64,000 nt of DNA from Przewalskia tangutica (Eukaryota > Streptophyta > Magnoliopsida > Solanales > Solanaceae), in assembly GCA_029844215.1 (NCBI GenBank), contig CM056726.1, forward strand, positions 35,643,001 through 35,707,000, read 5' to 3'. The notes beneath the pieces are model-generated. The model was given only the letters and a program-made list of their open reading frames with translations. It ran no database searches and had not been told where the DNA came from. Positions 47,212-58,812 of this stretch are shown piece by piece; position 1 is the first letter of the stretch; the number at the start of each line of letters is the position of its first letter. Both the position numbers and the translations under genes were made by a program.

Positions 47212-50200
47212 TAGGGCTGGCCAGTGGGCCGGGCCTATCGGGATCGGGACCGGCGGGATCGGGACCGGCGGGATCGGGGCAGTCGGGGTGGAGAAGAGGC
47301 GGGTCGGTGGGGCGGGCAGTGGGGCCGGGGCTGGCGGGGCGATCTGCGTGTCGAATCCGCGTCTGCCGATCCGGTGGGCGAGAATGCAGGCCAGGTCGGG
47401 CCGGTTTTTTTTTTTTTTAAATTTTTTCACTAAATTAAAAATACTAAATTAGTAATTACTAACAAAGTAACATTAACATATAGTCATATAGTGATAGTCA
47501 TAGACTCATATACTCATATTATACTATTATAATATTATAGTATTATACTCATATATAAAATATATTTATAAAGTATAAAGTATAAACTAAATAATTAAAC
47601 AAAGACAAGAAGAGTGTAAAAAAAACATCTCAAGACTGTTTTTGTGCCTCTTATATTATTAATTATTTCATTGAAATATACAAGATTCAGAATTACAACA
47701 TTGTAGTGTACTGTTGTTGAAAAATATTGCAAAAGACATAGAAAAATTAAAAAATTGTAATGAAATAAATTACCAATTTGAAAATACTTTTTCTAGTTTC
47801 TTTATAATTTCGTGTGGTTCTTCGTTTGGAATTGGTATATCTTGGTCAAATTGTTCCACGTCGCTACTCATGCCTTCAGATAAAATGTCGTTGTAGTTTT
47901 CGTCTTCTTCTTCGTTAATCTCTGGTTGACCGCACCTCCTTCGCTCCGCTCGTATCCAATCTCTGAATAGTACCGCCATCTCCAAGTTGTCTCCGACTAA
48001 TGAGTGTATGTGCTCTCCTATTTGAAATCTGCCTACAGAAAAAGCGCTTTCAGAAGCGATTGATGGCGCCAATGTTCAAAATATCTCGGGCCATCATTGA
48101 AAGTGTCGGAAATGTCTTCTCATTATGCATCCAATATTTCAGCAAGTTTTCCTTTCCGTCTTCATTGATAACTGCTTGGTAAGGTAAATTACCCTGCAAA
48201 ACAAAAACATTAAACTCGCCAATTTGGTTAGCACTGCTACCACCGCACATTCTATTTCTGAGGCTTTCAACAGAATCAATACTAGCCGCAGAAACAGCAT
48301 GTCTTTTTTTAGGCTGTGTTGAAGCAGAAGAAGATGGTACGAAAGCCGGTTGGTTACTAGCACTTTCTTGCTGGTAATGCCGATATACTTTTTTGCATTC
48401 ATCTTCTACGATATTCAACACTTCTTCTAGCGTTTGTTCAATGGGTGGCTCAACATTTAAATTTTTGGGAGTTGAAGGTGGTAGTACGTCCATACAGTTA
48501 TAAATATTTTCAATAAGACTTTTACAACCATCTACTTTAATAGTCGGGTTTAATCTGAGACCAATAATATAAATAGGGAATAGGAATAAAATATTTCTTT
48601 AATTTCATAAACATTTTTTTAATAGTGCCTTATAAGCGTGGTTTTCATATATTCTTTAAGAAGTAAAAATATTATAGCTATATAAAATAACATAGTTGAA
48701 ATAGTAGGATAATATAAAGTAGAAAATTCTTTTGTTGCTCGTTGAAAATTCTCTAGAAATACAATAAATTCTTTAATTTTGTCCCAATCATTATCCACAA
48801 TCATATCATTTGGATTTTGATTATGGGCGTTAAAAAATAAAGTGATAGGTTTTCTATAGTCATAAGCAACAACTAGTTGGTCATATAAAGAATTCCACCT
48901 AGTAGGTACTTCTGAATTTTTACGTAAGATAGTCCACAATCGTGACAAGTTTTTATATTCTTTCTCTGTTGAATTCTATTATTTTTAAAAATAAAGTGTA
49001 TAGCAAATTGTATTTTTCATGAATATCTTTAAAAAGTGAAAAACCATCCTTTACAACTAAGTTATAAATATGGCACGCACATTTGATATGAAAATGTTTT
49101 GGAAAAAACGAAGTTAAAACTTCTTTTAAAATATAAATAGCAGTATTGTTAGAAGATGCATTATCTAATGTAATACTCATAACTTTATCAGTTATTCCAA
49201 ATAATGTCCTTGATGAATAAATATTTTAAAATAAACTCACCATGTGCCTACTATCTATATATCTATATGCTAAAATACGTTTTGCATAGACTATTTATAA
49301 TCTATCCAATGACAAATTCTGAGTTAAATAATCATGGTCGTTAGTACGACTATATCCAGTTAGAGCGACTTTGCAATTTAAATGATATAATGAATAACGC
49401 AAATATTGTTGATATTCATGTGCAAATTTAAACACGTCTCTCTTAACCGTTGATTTAGGATAACCTTTATAAGCAGGATTATACATATCTCTAATATAAT
49501 GAATAAAACCAGGCGATTCAGGAAATGAAAAAGCCAAACCCTCCACAGTAACTAATTTTGCTAGTGCTTCCCTATCTTTATGTTTATCGTATTTAGGGCC
49601 TACAACTCCCCCCGTCATAGGGTTAATTTGACCCTGTACTTTGTCCGGGACAGTATGTGAACCTTGTCCCGATTGAGAGGACGTCTGCTCACCATCTTTT
49701 TCAATAATGTATTGGGCATGCAAGGCTTTATGTTTTTGCAATAGGTGTCTTCCTAAACCCCCCGTCCCACCATGACCTTGTCCAGTTTTAAAAGAATAAA
49801 CAGATTTACAAGTTTTACATATAGCTACTTGATTCGGTACGTCCCTGTCAAAATATTTCCATACAACTGATTTTAATGGTCGTTTTGCCGGACCTCGTCT
49901 CATACTAGGGGGGATAGGAGACATTTCACTAGTGGGTGTATCATCATCTTCATTAGTAGGTGTATCATCATCTAGAGTGTCATCTAAATTAAAATCTTCT
50001 ACATTTTGAGGATAAACATTTGTGTCAAGATCATGTGGTATTTCAGGAAACAGTTCAGGATCTATAAAATCATCTTGTCTAGGAATACTAGAAGAAGTAC
50101 CCTTGCCCTTGTTACATACTACTAGAAGAAGTACCCTTGCCGAAAAGACTTTTTGTTCTTTTCATTTTAATTATGATAATAAATAATTAAAGACTTAAAG

Positions 50201-50827
50201 ATAATGAAGTTAAATGTGCTAAATTAAATAAAAACAAAATAATAATTTAATGAGAGAACGAATGTACCAAACGCCGACGTAGAGTCGATGTGTAATCGAG
50301 AGAGGTTGAAAATTGAAATTTTGCTCGATAGATTAATCCTCAAGCTAGTTGTCAACTTCACTCCCAATTCTCAAATTAATAAATAGAGTGAATATGTAGT
50401 AGACAATGTTGTATAGAAATTAGAGAAAATGTAGGAAGATTTGTGAGAAATAAGAAGAGAAAATGAGGTATTTATAGTTGAAAAATTGGGTTAAAGTGTA
50501 AATCTAATAACTTAGGGGTTAAAAATAAATATAAAGGGAGTAGGGGGGTTGGGGGAGTGGGGGAAGCCAAAAATGGTCGTTGTCCAACGACCAAAATGTA
50601 AAATGGTCGTTAGACAACGGCTATTTTTGGCAAATGGCGGGACTGGGGCGGGATCGGGACGGGACCGGGTCGGGCGGGATCGGGGCGGGACCGGGTCTGG
50701 TGGGACCATACTCTGTCCCGCCCCGGTTCGAGCCCCGGTCCCACTTTTTTTTTTTACACGGAGTCGGGACGGGGTCGGGTCGGGACCGGGACGGTGTCGG
50801 GTCGGCCCGACCCACTGGACAGTCCTA
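47212..50827 (-). mobile_element. hAT DNA transposon with zf-BED transposase
   Basis: Terminal repeats TAGGGCTGGCCAGTGGG (47212) and CCCACTGGACAGTCCTA (ending 50827) are inverted copies with two mismatches. GTATTATA is duplicated at 47204-47211 and 50828-50835, the 8-bp size made by hAT elements. Subterminal zones at 47225-47405 and 50636-50820 are dense in CGGGAYCGGGAC units. Both ends and both target copies are clean, so the insertion is relatively young, but the transposase gene is already broken. Confidence 0.95.
47770..50165 (-). pseudogene. zf-BED hAT transposase, broken
   Basis: The likely original start is the ATG at 50165-50163 (MKRTKSLFGKGTSSS). A local duplication soon brings a stop, and the main frame reopens at 49924-49295 with the BED finger: VWKYFDRD, CKTCKSVYSF, then GRHLLQKH (C-X2-C...H-type ligands retained). 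The RNase H-like core continues in pieces at 49180-48953 (SITLDNASSNNTA, with a catalytic-type aspartate) and 48948-48619. The C-terminal pieces 48493-48050 and 48072-47770 carry the hAT dimerisation motif ASESAFSVGRFQIGEH and the acidic tail. Frame breaks lie near 49290, 48950, 48610 and 48060. It is better preserved than the plus-strand relative at 4386-6716. Confidence 0.85.
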
Positions 50828-51231
50828 GTATTATAGAAAGGTGGCCTTATCGGCTAGCTTATTTCTTATTCCATATTGATGCATGTCTACGAGCTTTGTG
50901 TATATTCCGCTGGTTATCTCTAATGTATACCTGTAAGGGTGCCCAAGTAGGGCACCAGTCGCGGGCCCGAGGTTGGGTCGTGACACAAACTCTTAGAGGT
51001 CTATATTCATATGTGGGCCGGACTGGCGTGAGTGGTATTTACATTGTTGTACGGTTGTAGACCCATTCGGGTGTTATATATATTATGACAGTCTTGCCGG
51101 CTTTGCCTTTGTTTGTTAAAAGAAAAAAATGAGTGTTATTTATCTTCCGCGGGTTACTTGTGTTGTATGGGTAGAAGGGTGTCCAGGTAGGGCACCAGTC
51201 GCATGCCCGGGGTTCGGGGCGTGACATAGGA

Positions 51232-51386
51232 TGTCCCTTCTATCCTTTGAAGAATCGGGAATGTCGATCTATTGGGTTTTCACCAAATAAAGATATTAAG
51301 GAAATAAGTTGCAGGCCCATTAGTTAGGCGGTGCAGGTATGGGCGGTGCGGGTACGATGCGGGTATTATATGAAATCCACCCCGCC
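51232..51386 (-). other. Right-hand piece of the outer hAT between two insertions
   Basis: The 155 bp lie between the solo-LTR target site and the copia LTR. 51232-51270 reads, on the minus strand, the residues just before the hAT dimerisation motif (FPIL-type, with a frameshift). 51330-51386 is GC-rich subterminal sequence resembling 11330-11470. Confidence 0.6.
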
Positions 51387-51591
51387 TGTAAGATGATATT
51401 AATCTCCTTTGTGGAGTCTTTCATTAATATCAAGGTATATATTGAGTACAATATTCATCCCTTATACAATAGAAATCCTAAGCCTATACAAAAGAGGAAT
51501 CCTAGTCTTACCATAATTATATTTACACACTATATGAAAATATTCTAATTATGGGTAGGGAATATATTGTTTCCTATATTACACGTTTACA
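51387..51591 (-). repeat. 3' LTR of the copia element
   Basis: The 205 bp LTR runs on the + strand from TGTAAGATGATATTAATCTC to ACACGTTTACA and matches 62955-63160 closely. The adjacent GAGGGGGTG on the minus strand (51600-51592) is the polypurine tract. Confidence 0.9.
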
Positions 51592-53199
51592 CACCCCCTC
51601 AGTCGGAGCGGGAGGAGGCCAGACGCAGGCGGATCTCAAGTCAAGAAACAATGCAGGAAGTCCTTTGGTAAATATGTGCGCATCACGATAGGATGATGGA
51701 ACATGTAACACTCCGATACGGCACAGAGCAACTTTCTACGAACAAAGTGTAGTCTATCTCATCGTGCTTGGTTGATCTTTGAACCGGATTATGAGACAAA
51801 TAGATGGCAGAGATGTTATCACGATTACCTGATAGATGCTCGACGCAGCGACATCAAGTTCTAACAGTAAGTTTCGAGCCAACAAATCTCACATTACATT
51901 TGCAACGCCTCGTAGCTTCAAACGATGGATCTAGATAGGGTATCCTGCCGCCGCGTACAAGAAATCAGATTATCCCCTAAGAAAACACAAAAGTCGGAGG
52001 TGGAGCGTCGCGTGTCCGGACATACTGCCCAATCTGCATCCGTATATGAGAGCAACTTGTTTGGCGTAGAGGGGTATAGGTTCAAACCATAATCAAGAGT
52101 GCCCTTAATGTATCGAATGATACGCTTAAGAGCAGTGAAATGAGACTCTCTGGGGGCATGCATGAATAAACACACCTGATGAACAGCATAAGCTATGTCT
52201 GGCCTGGTAAATGTGAGATACTGAAGTGCACCTGTAAGGCTCCTATACAGAGTAGGATCAGAGATTGGAGCACCATCCATAGCGCTGAGCTTATATTTCA
52301 AATCGACTAGAGTAGACATAAATTTGCAATTCGCCATCTTAGCCCTGTACACTATCTCCTCTGCATACTTACGCTGACACAAGAACATGTGATTGGCAGA
52401 CCTGATCACTGATATCCCCAAGAAATAACTCAGCTTTCCCAAATCAGTCATTGCAAATTCGGACTTAAGCAAGACAATAATCTCATTTTCAATCTATCTG
52501 AGGAGGCAGTCAGAACAATATCATCCACGTACAGTAATAAGTAAGCAGTGCTACTACCTCGATGAAAAATTAAGAGTGATGTATCACTCTTGCTGTATAC
52601 AAACTCAATCTGCAAGATATACCTGACAAAGCAATCATACCACGCACGGGAAGTCTATTTCAGGCCATTTAGTGACTTACGGAGACGGCACACATAGTGA
52701 GGGACTGCTGGATGGGTGAACCCAGGATGTTGATGCATGTACACTATTTCTCTCAGGTCCCCATGTAAGAATGCCCTCTTCACATCAAGTTGATGGATCG
52801 GTCAATGTTTGCCCATGGCAATACTCAAAACTGTGCGAATAGTAGCCGGTTTGACAACCGGACTGAATGTCTCTCCACAATCAATGCCCTCCTGCTGATT
52901 TGTTTCATTAGCCACAAGACGGACCTTATACCTCTCAAGATCCCCATTATCTCTGAACTTGTGACGAAAAAGCCACATACATCGAATTACATTCACCCCC
53001 TCAGATCTAGGTACTAGATCCCACGTGTGCTGTTTAGTTAAAGCATTGAATTCCTCATACATAGCCGCATTCCAATTAGGGTCTTGTTTGGCCAATTTTG
53101 GGTTCTTTGGAAGTGGAGAGATGGTTTGGACAGACAAGTTGAAATGGACTTTGGGTTTGAAGATTTCATGCTTTGAACGAGTTTCCATTGAATGAGTAG
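51592..53199 (-). pseudogene. Copia reverse transcriptase and RNase H, broken
   Basis: On the minus strand the reverse transcriptase begins in 53188-52802 with DPNWNAAMYEEFNALTKQHT, then YKVRLVANETNQQEGID and ETFSPVVKPATIRTVLSIA. Between 52801 and 52473 frame shifts and a stop occur, but the catalytic YVDDI box is intact at 52531-52517. The frame 52472-51918 continues with GKLSYFLGISVIRS, LTGALQYLTFTRPDIAYAV and the RNase H segment YTDADWAVCPDTRRSTS. From 51917 to 51602 the RNase H tail is degraded; CEICWLE- and FTKGLP-type remnants are visible in shifting frames. The domain copies RNA to DNA and removes the RNA strand. Confidence 0.85.
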
Positions 53200-54189
53200 G
53201 GACATGTCACGCCACATCCAGGGCATGGCCCGGTACCTACAGGCACCACTATACACAACATGAGTAACACGCGGAAGATAATAACACTCATTTTTATTTT
53301 CTTAAAGCAAAGACAAGGCCGATAAGGCTGCCGTATATATATATACCATACCCAACTGGGTCTACACTGTACAACAATATGAATATAACTTTCACCAGTC
53401 CAGCCCACATATGAATACATACCTCTAAGAATTTGACAACAACTGTGATGGGACAAGGCTCCGTCGTACCCCTGAATATACCTAGTCATAATGATAAGCT
53501 CCAGAATATTGGAGCTATCTATAATGCTGAACAAAGATCCTAAGCTCGCGGATCCACAACTGAGTACCTAGACCTGCGGACATGAACGCAGCCCCCCGAA
53601 GGATGTCAGTACAACAGGTACCAAGTATGTGAAACTAAAAGTACTGTAATGGAATCATAATGGTCTAAATATAAAACATGAGACATGTATGATAACCAAA
53701 ATACAGTACACTTCCTGGTTAACAATAAGAGTAATGAAAATCAATTTCATCTTTTAAAAGACCATTTCACAATATATAAGTAGTCATGTCAAGTCAGGGA
53801 CGCATGCCCTCAAAATCATTACTCAAATATAACCACGGGTCTCATGCCCACAATATCAAGCGTGCCCGTGGAATTCCTTCCTCACTGTCGGCAGTCCATG
53901 ATATAATATAACACCCATATGTGTACCTGAACACCAGATCCCGCCTGCGTCATAAAACTACCGGTCCAACTACGGAAGCCAACTACCAGAGCATGTCGAT
54001 CACGAGAAATGACCAGGACGAGTATCTAAAGTGTGCCTGTATCCATATATACAAATCAAGCCCGTGACCACTCATCACTGCGGCAAGCTTCATGGATAGC
54101 TATTCTATGGAGTAATAACATCACCCGGAAATTGAACCCGCACCATGGTTGCATGCCCCCAGAATCTCTCATCGGTGCAAGCATGTCCA

Positions 54190-54885
54190 TGGAACAATCA
54201 TAATGGAAGCATACCCGTGGACCATCCAACAGTGTCGGTATGTCCAAGTAAATAACAAGATAACAATCATAGTGGAAGCATACCCGTAGACCATCCAGCA
54301 GTGTCGGTATGTCCAAGTAAATAACAAGATAACAATCATAGTGGAAGCATACCCGTGGACCATCCAGAAGTGTCGGTATGTCCAAGTAAATAACAAGATA
54401 AAAATCATAGTGGAAGCATACCTGTGGACCATCCAGCAGTGTCGGTATGTCCAACTAAATAACAAGATAACAATCATAGTAGAAGCATACCCGTGGACCA
54501 TCCAGCAGTGTCGATATGTCCAAGTAAATAACAAGATAACAATCATAGTGGAAGCATACCCGTGGACCATCCAGCAGTGTCGGCATGTCCAAGTAAATAA
54601 CAAGATAACAATCATAGTGAAAGCATACCCGTGGACCATCCAGCAGTGTCGGTATGTCCAAGTAAATAATCAGATAACAATCATAGTGGAAGCATACCCG
54701 TGGACTATCCAGCAGTGTCGGTATATCCAAGTAAATAACAAGATAACAATCATAGTGGAAGCATACCCGTGGACCATCCAGCAGTGTCGGTATATCCAAG
54801 TAAATAACAAGATAACAATCATAGTGAAAGAATACCCGTGGACCATCCAGCAGTGTCGGTATGTCCAAGTAAATAGCAAGATGAC
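54190..54885 (-). repeat. 69-bp tandem repeat array in the solo LTR, ten copies
   Basis: Units anchored at AGCATACCCGTGGACCATCC occur at 54208 and every 69 bp to 54829. The rest of the unit is CAGCAGTGTCGGTATGTCCA plus AGTAAATAACAAGATAACAA. Copies are very similar. Because 69 is a multiple of three and the unit has stop-free frames, long open frames appear on both strands (54341-54916 on +, and 54056-54868 on -). They are not genes. Confidence 0.97.
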
Positions 54886-55204
54886 CGACCCTCCATCGAG
54901 AGGCGCGGTAGCATAAGAATACAACACTTGCACAACAAGGCTATCACAAGCAAGCATAGACAAGTTACCATACTTCTAGACTTTCATTAACATGTAAACT
55001 GATTCACCATTTTATAAACTCAAGGTACTTTTATTTTATGCTAACAATCCGGGTTTTAACCCCAAAGTACAACGTACTTCAACTCTCTTAAAAAGATCAT
55101 TTTTTACATAAAAGCCACACGATACTAACACGTAGTATCAAGACACATTTACTTTTCAAACTAAGTTACTACACCTTCAAAAAATCATTTCAAGGCTTTT
55201 AAAA

Positions 55205-55400
55205 TCAAGTCTCATAACTTTAAATCAAAGTCTCATAATCTTTAAAGGAATCAAATCTCATAACTTTGAAAATCAAGTCTCATAACTTTAAATCAAAGTC
55301 TCATAATCTTTAAAGGAATCAAATCTCATAACTTTGAAAATCAAGTCTCATAACTTTAAATCAAAGTCTCATAATCTTTAAAGAAATCAAATCTCATCAC
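55205..55400 (-). repeat. Direct repeats in the solo LTR, about 64-bp period
   Basis: Three tandem copies of AAATCAAGTCTCATAACTTT followed by AAATCAAAGTCTCATAATCT and a short A-rich link. Shorter AACAAGGCAAGTATACTCC-type repeats follow at 55565-55715, equivalent in sense-strand terms to the GAAGTATACTTGCCTTGTTA repeats at 35875-36060. Confidence 0.8.
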
Positions 55401-57314
55401 TTTCAAAATAAATATTCATTAATGTAGTAACTTAGCAAGGTCAACTAGACTCCACTACTTCCTAACGACTCTTACCAACATCCCCCATAAGACTTTGTAA
55501 GAACTTAGGAATATTCTAGACATGTTTTTAGCCTACAATCTATCATGTGAATACTTCCTAGTTACAAGGCAAGCACTTCAAGAAGGCAAGTCACGTATAC
55601 TCCAAATAACAAGGCAAATATACTTCAAACAACAAGTCATGTATACTCCCAACAACAAGGAAGTATACTCAAATAGCAAATCATGTATACTCCTAACAAC
55701 AAGGCAAGTATACCATAAAAAAAGTCTCATGTCTTATAGAAGAAGAAGTCCACATACCTCGCGACGACTAACCATTTCGACACGTAGCAAAACGCTCCAA
55801 GTACTTCAACTTCATCGGCTATTCCTTAAGCCAAGTAGACCATGCTACACGTAGTACTTAAACCTAAAATGGTTATAGTACTTCTATCAATATCTTACTT
55901 ACTATTGTAAGACTTATACCAATTAATAAGCCTCTAATTCTACGGAAAATTGGGCAGCACTTCCTTTGTTTCTACGTACTTTTCCACTTTTTTCAAGGCC
56001 CGTATTCATCAACCAAAATGCCACATTTAAGGCACAACCAACAATTAACCAAAGGGGATTACACGTCTAACTAGACGTGTAAAATTCTTTCCCATAATCT
56101 AAACAAAACAGTCCATAATATACCAACATTTTTAGGGTCATTCTCGGCCAACATCACTTTAAATTCAAATCCATTTTCCTTAATTCCTTTTAATCCAACT
56201 CAAGTTCCAATATGTTATATAAGTTATAACAATTTATCAACTATATTTCCTTCATTATATAACATGCGACAAGTGTAGATGACGACAATAAAAATCAATG
56301 AATCCAATGGCCCGAAAAACTCCTAGCCTCAGCCCTCAACATAAAAAGGGTACATGCACACCTTATTTTTCATATCTTCCTTAACAAGAAGTCATCTATA
56401 CACTATAACAATGAGTAATATCTAATTACTGCGAAAAAAGAAGAATTATTACCTCATTTTTAGCCTTAAAAACGCCCCGGGCAGAATGATATATTTTGGT
56501 CCGCAGTTTTCGTTTCACTCAACTTATTCAAGTTCCAATCACATATATGTATCCCTTACAACCTTAGGAGCAACTTCTCTTCAAGTTTCGCTTCCAAAAA
56601 GTCGACGAAAACCCCTAGGGGTTCATCACCATTTTCTGCCCAACCTAGATTTAGGGGTTAAGGGTACTTAATCTTGCTAATCACTTGGTTAGGGACCTTA
56701 ATCTTGTATAATAAACTAAGCTCGGAAGTTTTGAGAATTTCTTGCTCTTGAAAAGGCACCTTGGCCGAGAGCTCTAAGAGAGAAGAGAGGTATATTTTCA
56801 TGAAATGTGGCTAAGTGTAGAATGTCTTGCAAGCCTTCTATGTATAGATATATAATGCTCAAGGGATGTGATTAAGACAAGTGTATGGCCTATGTGTAGC
56901 AATACAAGTGGAGTGGGAACCACCTCCACTTGTCTCCAAAATATCTAGTCCAAGTCAAGTCTTCCAAGAAGAGTGGGGGTGACACGTGTCACCCTCCGAT
57001 TGGTCCAAAATTATTTCATCTCCCAAAAATCCATAATTGACCAAAATATTGTGGGTCCCACAAAATCGTAAAATTTTCCCGTGGTCCCCACATGACCAAT
57101 CCGGAACTTAAAAATCCATAATTCTTATATATTCAAAAAGTCTCAAATACCAACCTTGAGAACCAAATTCCATTTTATAAACTTTTTTCCTTCACGAGGT
57201 TCCGAGATTTCTTTTAAGGAAAAAGCGCATCTTCTATCGTTTCACGATTTAACCCTTATCGTCTCACGTACGTTCTCTTATTTTTGTGTTGGAACTACGG
57301 GGTGTAACAGTACA

Positions 57315-58807
57315 GTGGGTGGCGTAGTGGTGTCTGAGACGGTGGGTAAAGTCGGATAGGGAGAAGGTGGGGGTGAAGCCGTCGGAGGAGCCGCGACTCC
57401 TGGATCGAGCGCCGCGGCGCTAGAAGGTTGATAAACCTGCAAGTTTTGCGCCGCGAGCCTCGGCCACGGGGCAGCGGCGCTGTCGGCGATATTCACGAAG
57501 ATTGCTCGAAATCGCATCGCGGCGCCCGGGGCGCGGCTCGGCAACGGAACATAGGACGTGAATTGTTCGAGGATGAGGGGAGATATGGCAGACTCGTCAA
57601 GAAATGAGTAGTTCGGTTTTTGAAATTTTGGAAGATTCGAAAACGGGAATGTGGTCTTGTCGAATGTGACGTGACGAGATATGTGGATTTGATTAGTCGA
57701 CAAGTCATAGCATAGATAGCCCCTATGGTTTGGCGGGAATCCTAGGAAGACACAGAGAGTAGACCTAGGAGCAAGCTTGTGAGGGGCGGTAGAACTGAGG
57801 TTGGGATAACACAGACAACCGAAAATCCGTAGATGATCATAGAAGGGGACTCTATGGTAGAGGATTTCGGTAGGGGTCATATTGTGAAAAGTGCTAGTAG
57901 GAAGAATATTTAGAATGTATTCTGATACTTTAGCAGCATATACCCAGAAGGAAGGAGGGAGACATGAATCAATAGGGTGCGAATCATATTGTTAATGGTA
58001 CGTATGATTCATTCAGCTTTACCGTTTTGTGGTGAGGTGTGAGGGCAGGAGAAGCGAAAAAACATGCCATTATTTGTACAAAACCGGTGAAACATAGAGA
58101 TTGAATTCACGACCATTATCGCACTGAAATGATTTTATGCTTTTTCCAAATTGTGTGTGGATAAACTTGCGAAACTCAAGAAATTTGAAAAACACTTCCG
58201 ATTTAAATTTAAGAGGATATAACCAAACATAGTGTGAAAAATCATCAAGCAACACAAGATAGTATTTATGACCGAGAGAACTAGAGATAAGAGATGTCCA
58301 TAAATCGGCATGTATAATATCAAAAGGAGCAAGTGTAACATTAGTAGATGATTTAAACGGAAGATGAATATGTTTGCCTAAAGAGCAAGAAACACAATTT
58401 TGGGCAAGTTTCCATTTACAAGCAATGAAATTGTTGCCTTTAAGAAAATTAAAAACTGAGACTCCTGGATGACCAAGCCTATTATGTCAAGTTGAAGAAG
58501 AAACAACTGCTAGAGTGACGGGAGAGCAAGATCTGGCAGCGGAGGTGGAAGTGAATGGATAGAGATCCCTCGTGCTATTGCATCTCGTAAGAGGTGTCCC
58601 CGTATGAAGATTCTTCACAGTAAAACCAAAAGGGTCAAAATCTACGGAGACAGAATTATTACGAGTAAATTGGCGGACAGATATGAGGTTCTTAATCATG
58701 TGTGGGGAATATAGGGTGTTTTTTAGGGAGAAGGGTAGATGAGGAGGTTGCGTGTATGAGGTACCATACTCTTTAACTGGAATGCGTTATCCACTACCAA
58801 CTGTAAC
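57315..58807 (-). pseudogene. Copia integrase, broken
   Basis: Minus strand. The pre-integrase segment is at 58699-58487 (MIKNLISVRQFTRNNSVSVD, then FDPFGFTVKNL). The core with FSHYVWLYPLK and FQCDNGREF lies at 58255-58070. The C-terminal part is at 57880-57315 with MTPTEILYHRVPFYDHLRIF, then APRSTLCVFLG and HVTFDKTTFPF. Frame breaks occur near 58480, 58060-58000 and 57890. A proline- and alanine-rich linker at 57450-57320 joins to the reverse transcriptase across the solo LTR at 53205-57309. It inserts the DNA copy into the genome; this copy is inactive. Confidence 0.85.
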
Positions 58808-58812
58808 ATATT

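Larger units (their letters stand above)
26661..50985 (+). mobile_element. Tekay/Del-type Ty3 chromovirus, gag-pol decayed, with two nested insertions
   Basis: LTRs start TGTTACACCCCGTAATTCC at 26661 and 44477 and end GTCGTGACA at 29528 and 50985. Flanking sequences are CAAAT (26656-26660) and CAAAC (50986-50990), a 4/5 target duplication, and the flanks join into consecutive outer-LTR sequence. Internal order is PBS, gag, protease, reverse transcriptase, RNase H, integrase and chromodomain, as in chromoviruses. Insertions at 34303-44100 and 47212-50827 split the end of pol and the 3' LTR. Multiple stops and frameshifts inactivate the coding region. Confidence 0.9.
44477..50985 (+). repeat. 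3' LTR of the Tekay-type element, split by a hAT transposon
   Basis: Pieces 44477-47211 and 50828-50985 match the 5' LTR at 26661-29395 and 29384-29528. The hAT insertion at 47212 duplicates GTATTATA. The ORFs in this LTR (44618-44827, 46840-47214) mirror those in the 5' LTR and show no protein family. Confidence 0.9.
12177..51226 (+). mobile_element. Ty3 chromovirus solo LTR (outer), interrupted by nested elements
   Basis: The LTR starts TGTAACACCCCG at 12177 and ends GGGGCGTGACA at 51226, flanked by TAGGA at 12172-12176 and 51227-51231. Its pieces are 12177-12542, 23319-26660 and 50986-51226, together about 3.9 kb. That length is close to the LTRs of the non-coding element at 34303-44100, and the pieces can be matched block by block with those LTRs, including GTACTGACCCCCTTCGGGGG and TTGTCCAAACTCTTAGAGG. 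No internal region remains, so it is a solo LTR left by recombination. It is the host of the Ogre-like solo LTR and of the Tekay-type element. Confidence 0.85.
53205..57309 (-). mobile_element. Chromovirus solo LTR in the copia pol (minus strand)
   Basis: On the + strand it runs from TGTCACGCCACATCC to ACTACGGGGTGTAACA, the reverse complement of the TGTTACACCCC...GTGACA LTR form. GGACA (53200-53204) and GTACA (57310-57314) give a target duplication with one mismatch. Its length of 4105 bp and blocks such as TCATGTCCGCAGGTC-like sequence near 53570-53590 put it with the LTRs of the non-coding element and the outer solo LTR. No internal region is present. Confidence 0.85.

Noticed and set aside
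47163..47452. Several glycine- and arginine-rich ORFs in all frames
   Set aside because: They come from the GC-rich subterminal repeats of the hAT element.
50512..50836. Proline- and arginine-rich ORFs on both strands
   Set aside because: Same reason: opposite subterminal region of the hAT element, simple-sequence composition and no domain.
54056..54916. Long overlapping ORFs on both strands (up to 191 aa) that look like repeat proteins
   Set aside because: They are produced by a 69-bp tandem array whose unit is a multiple of three with stop-free frames. The array sits inside a solo LTR and has no promoter, start logic or known domain.
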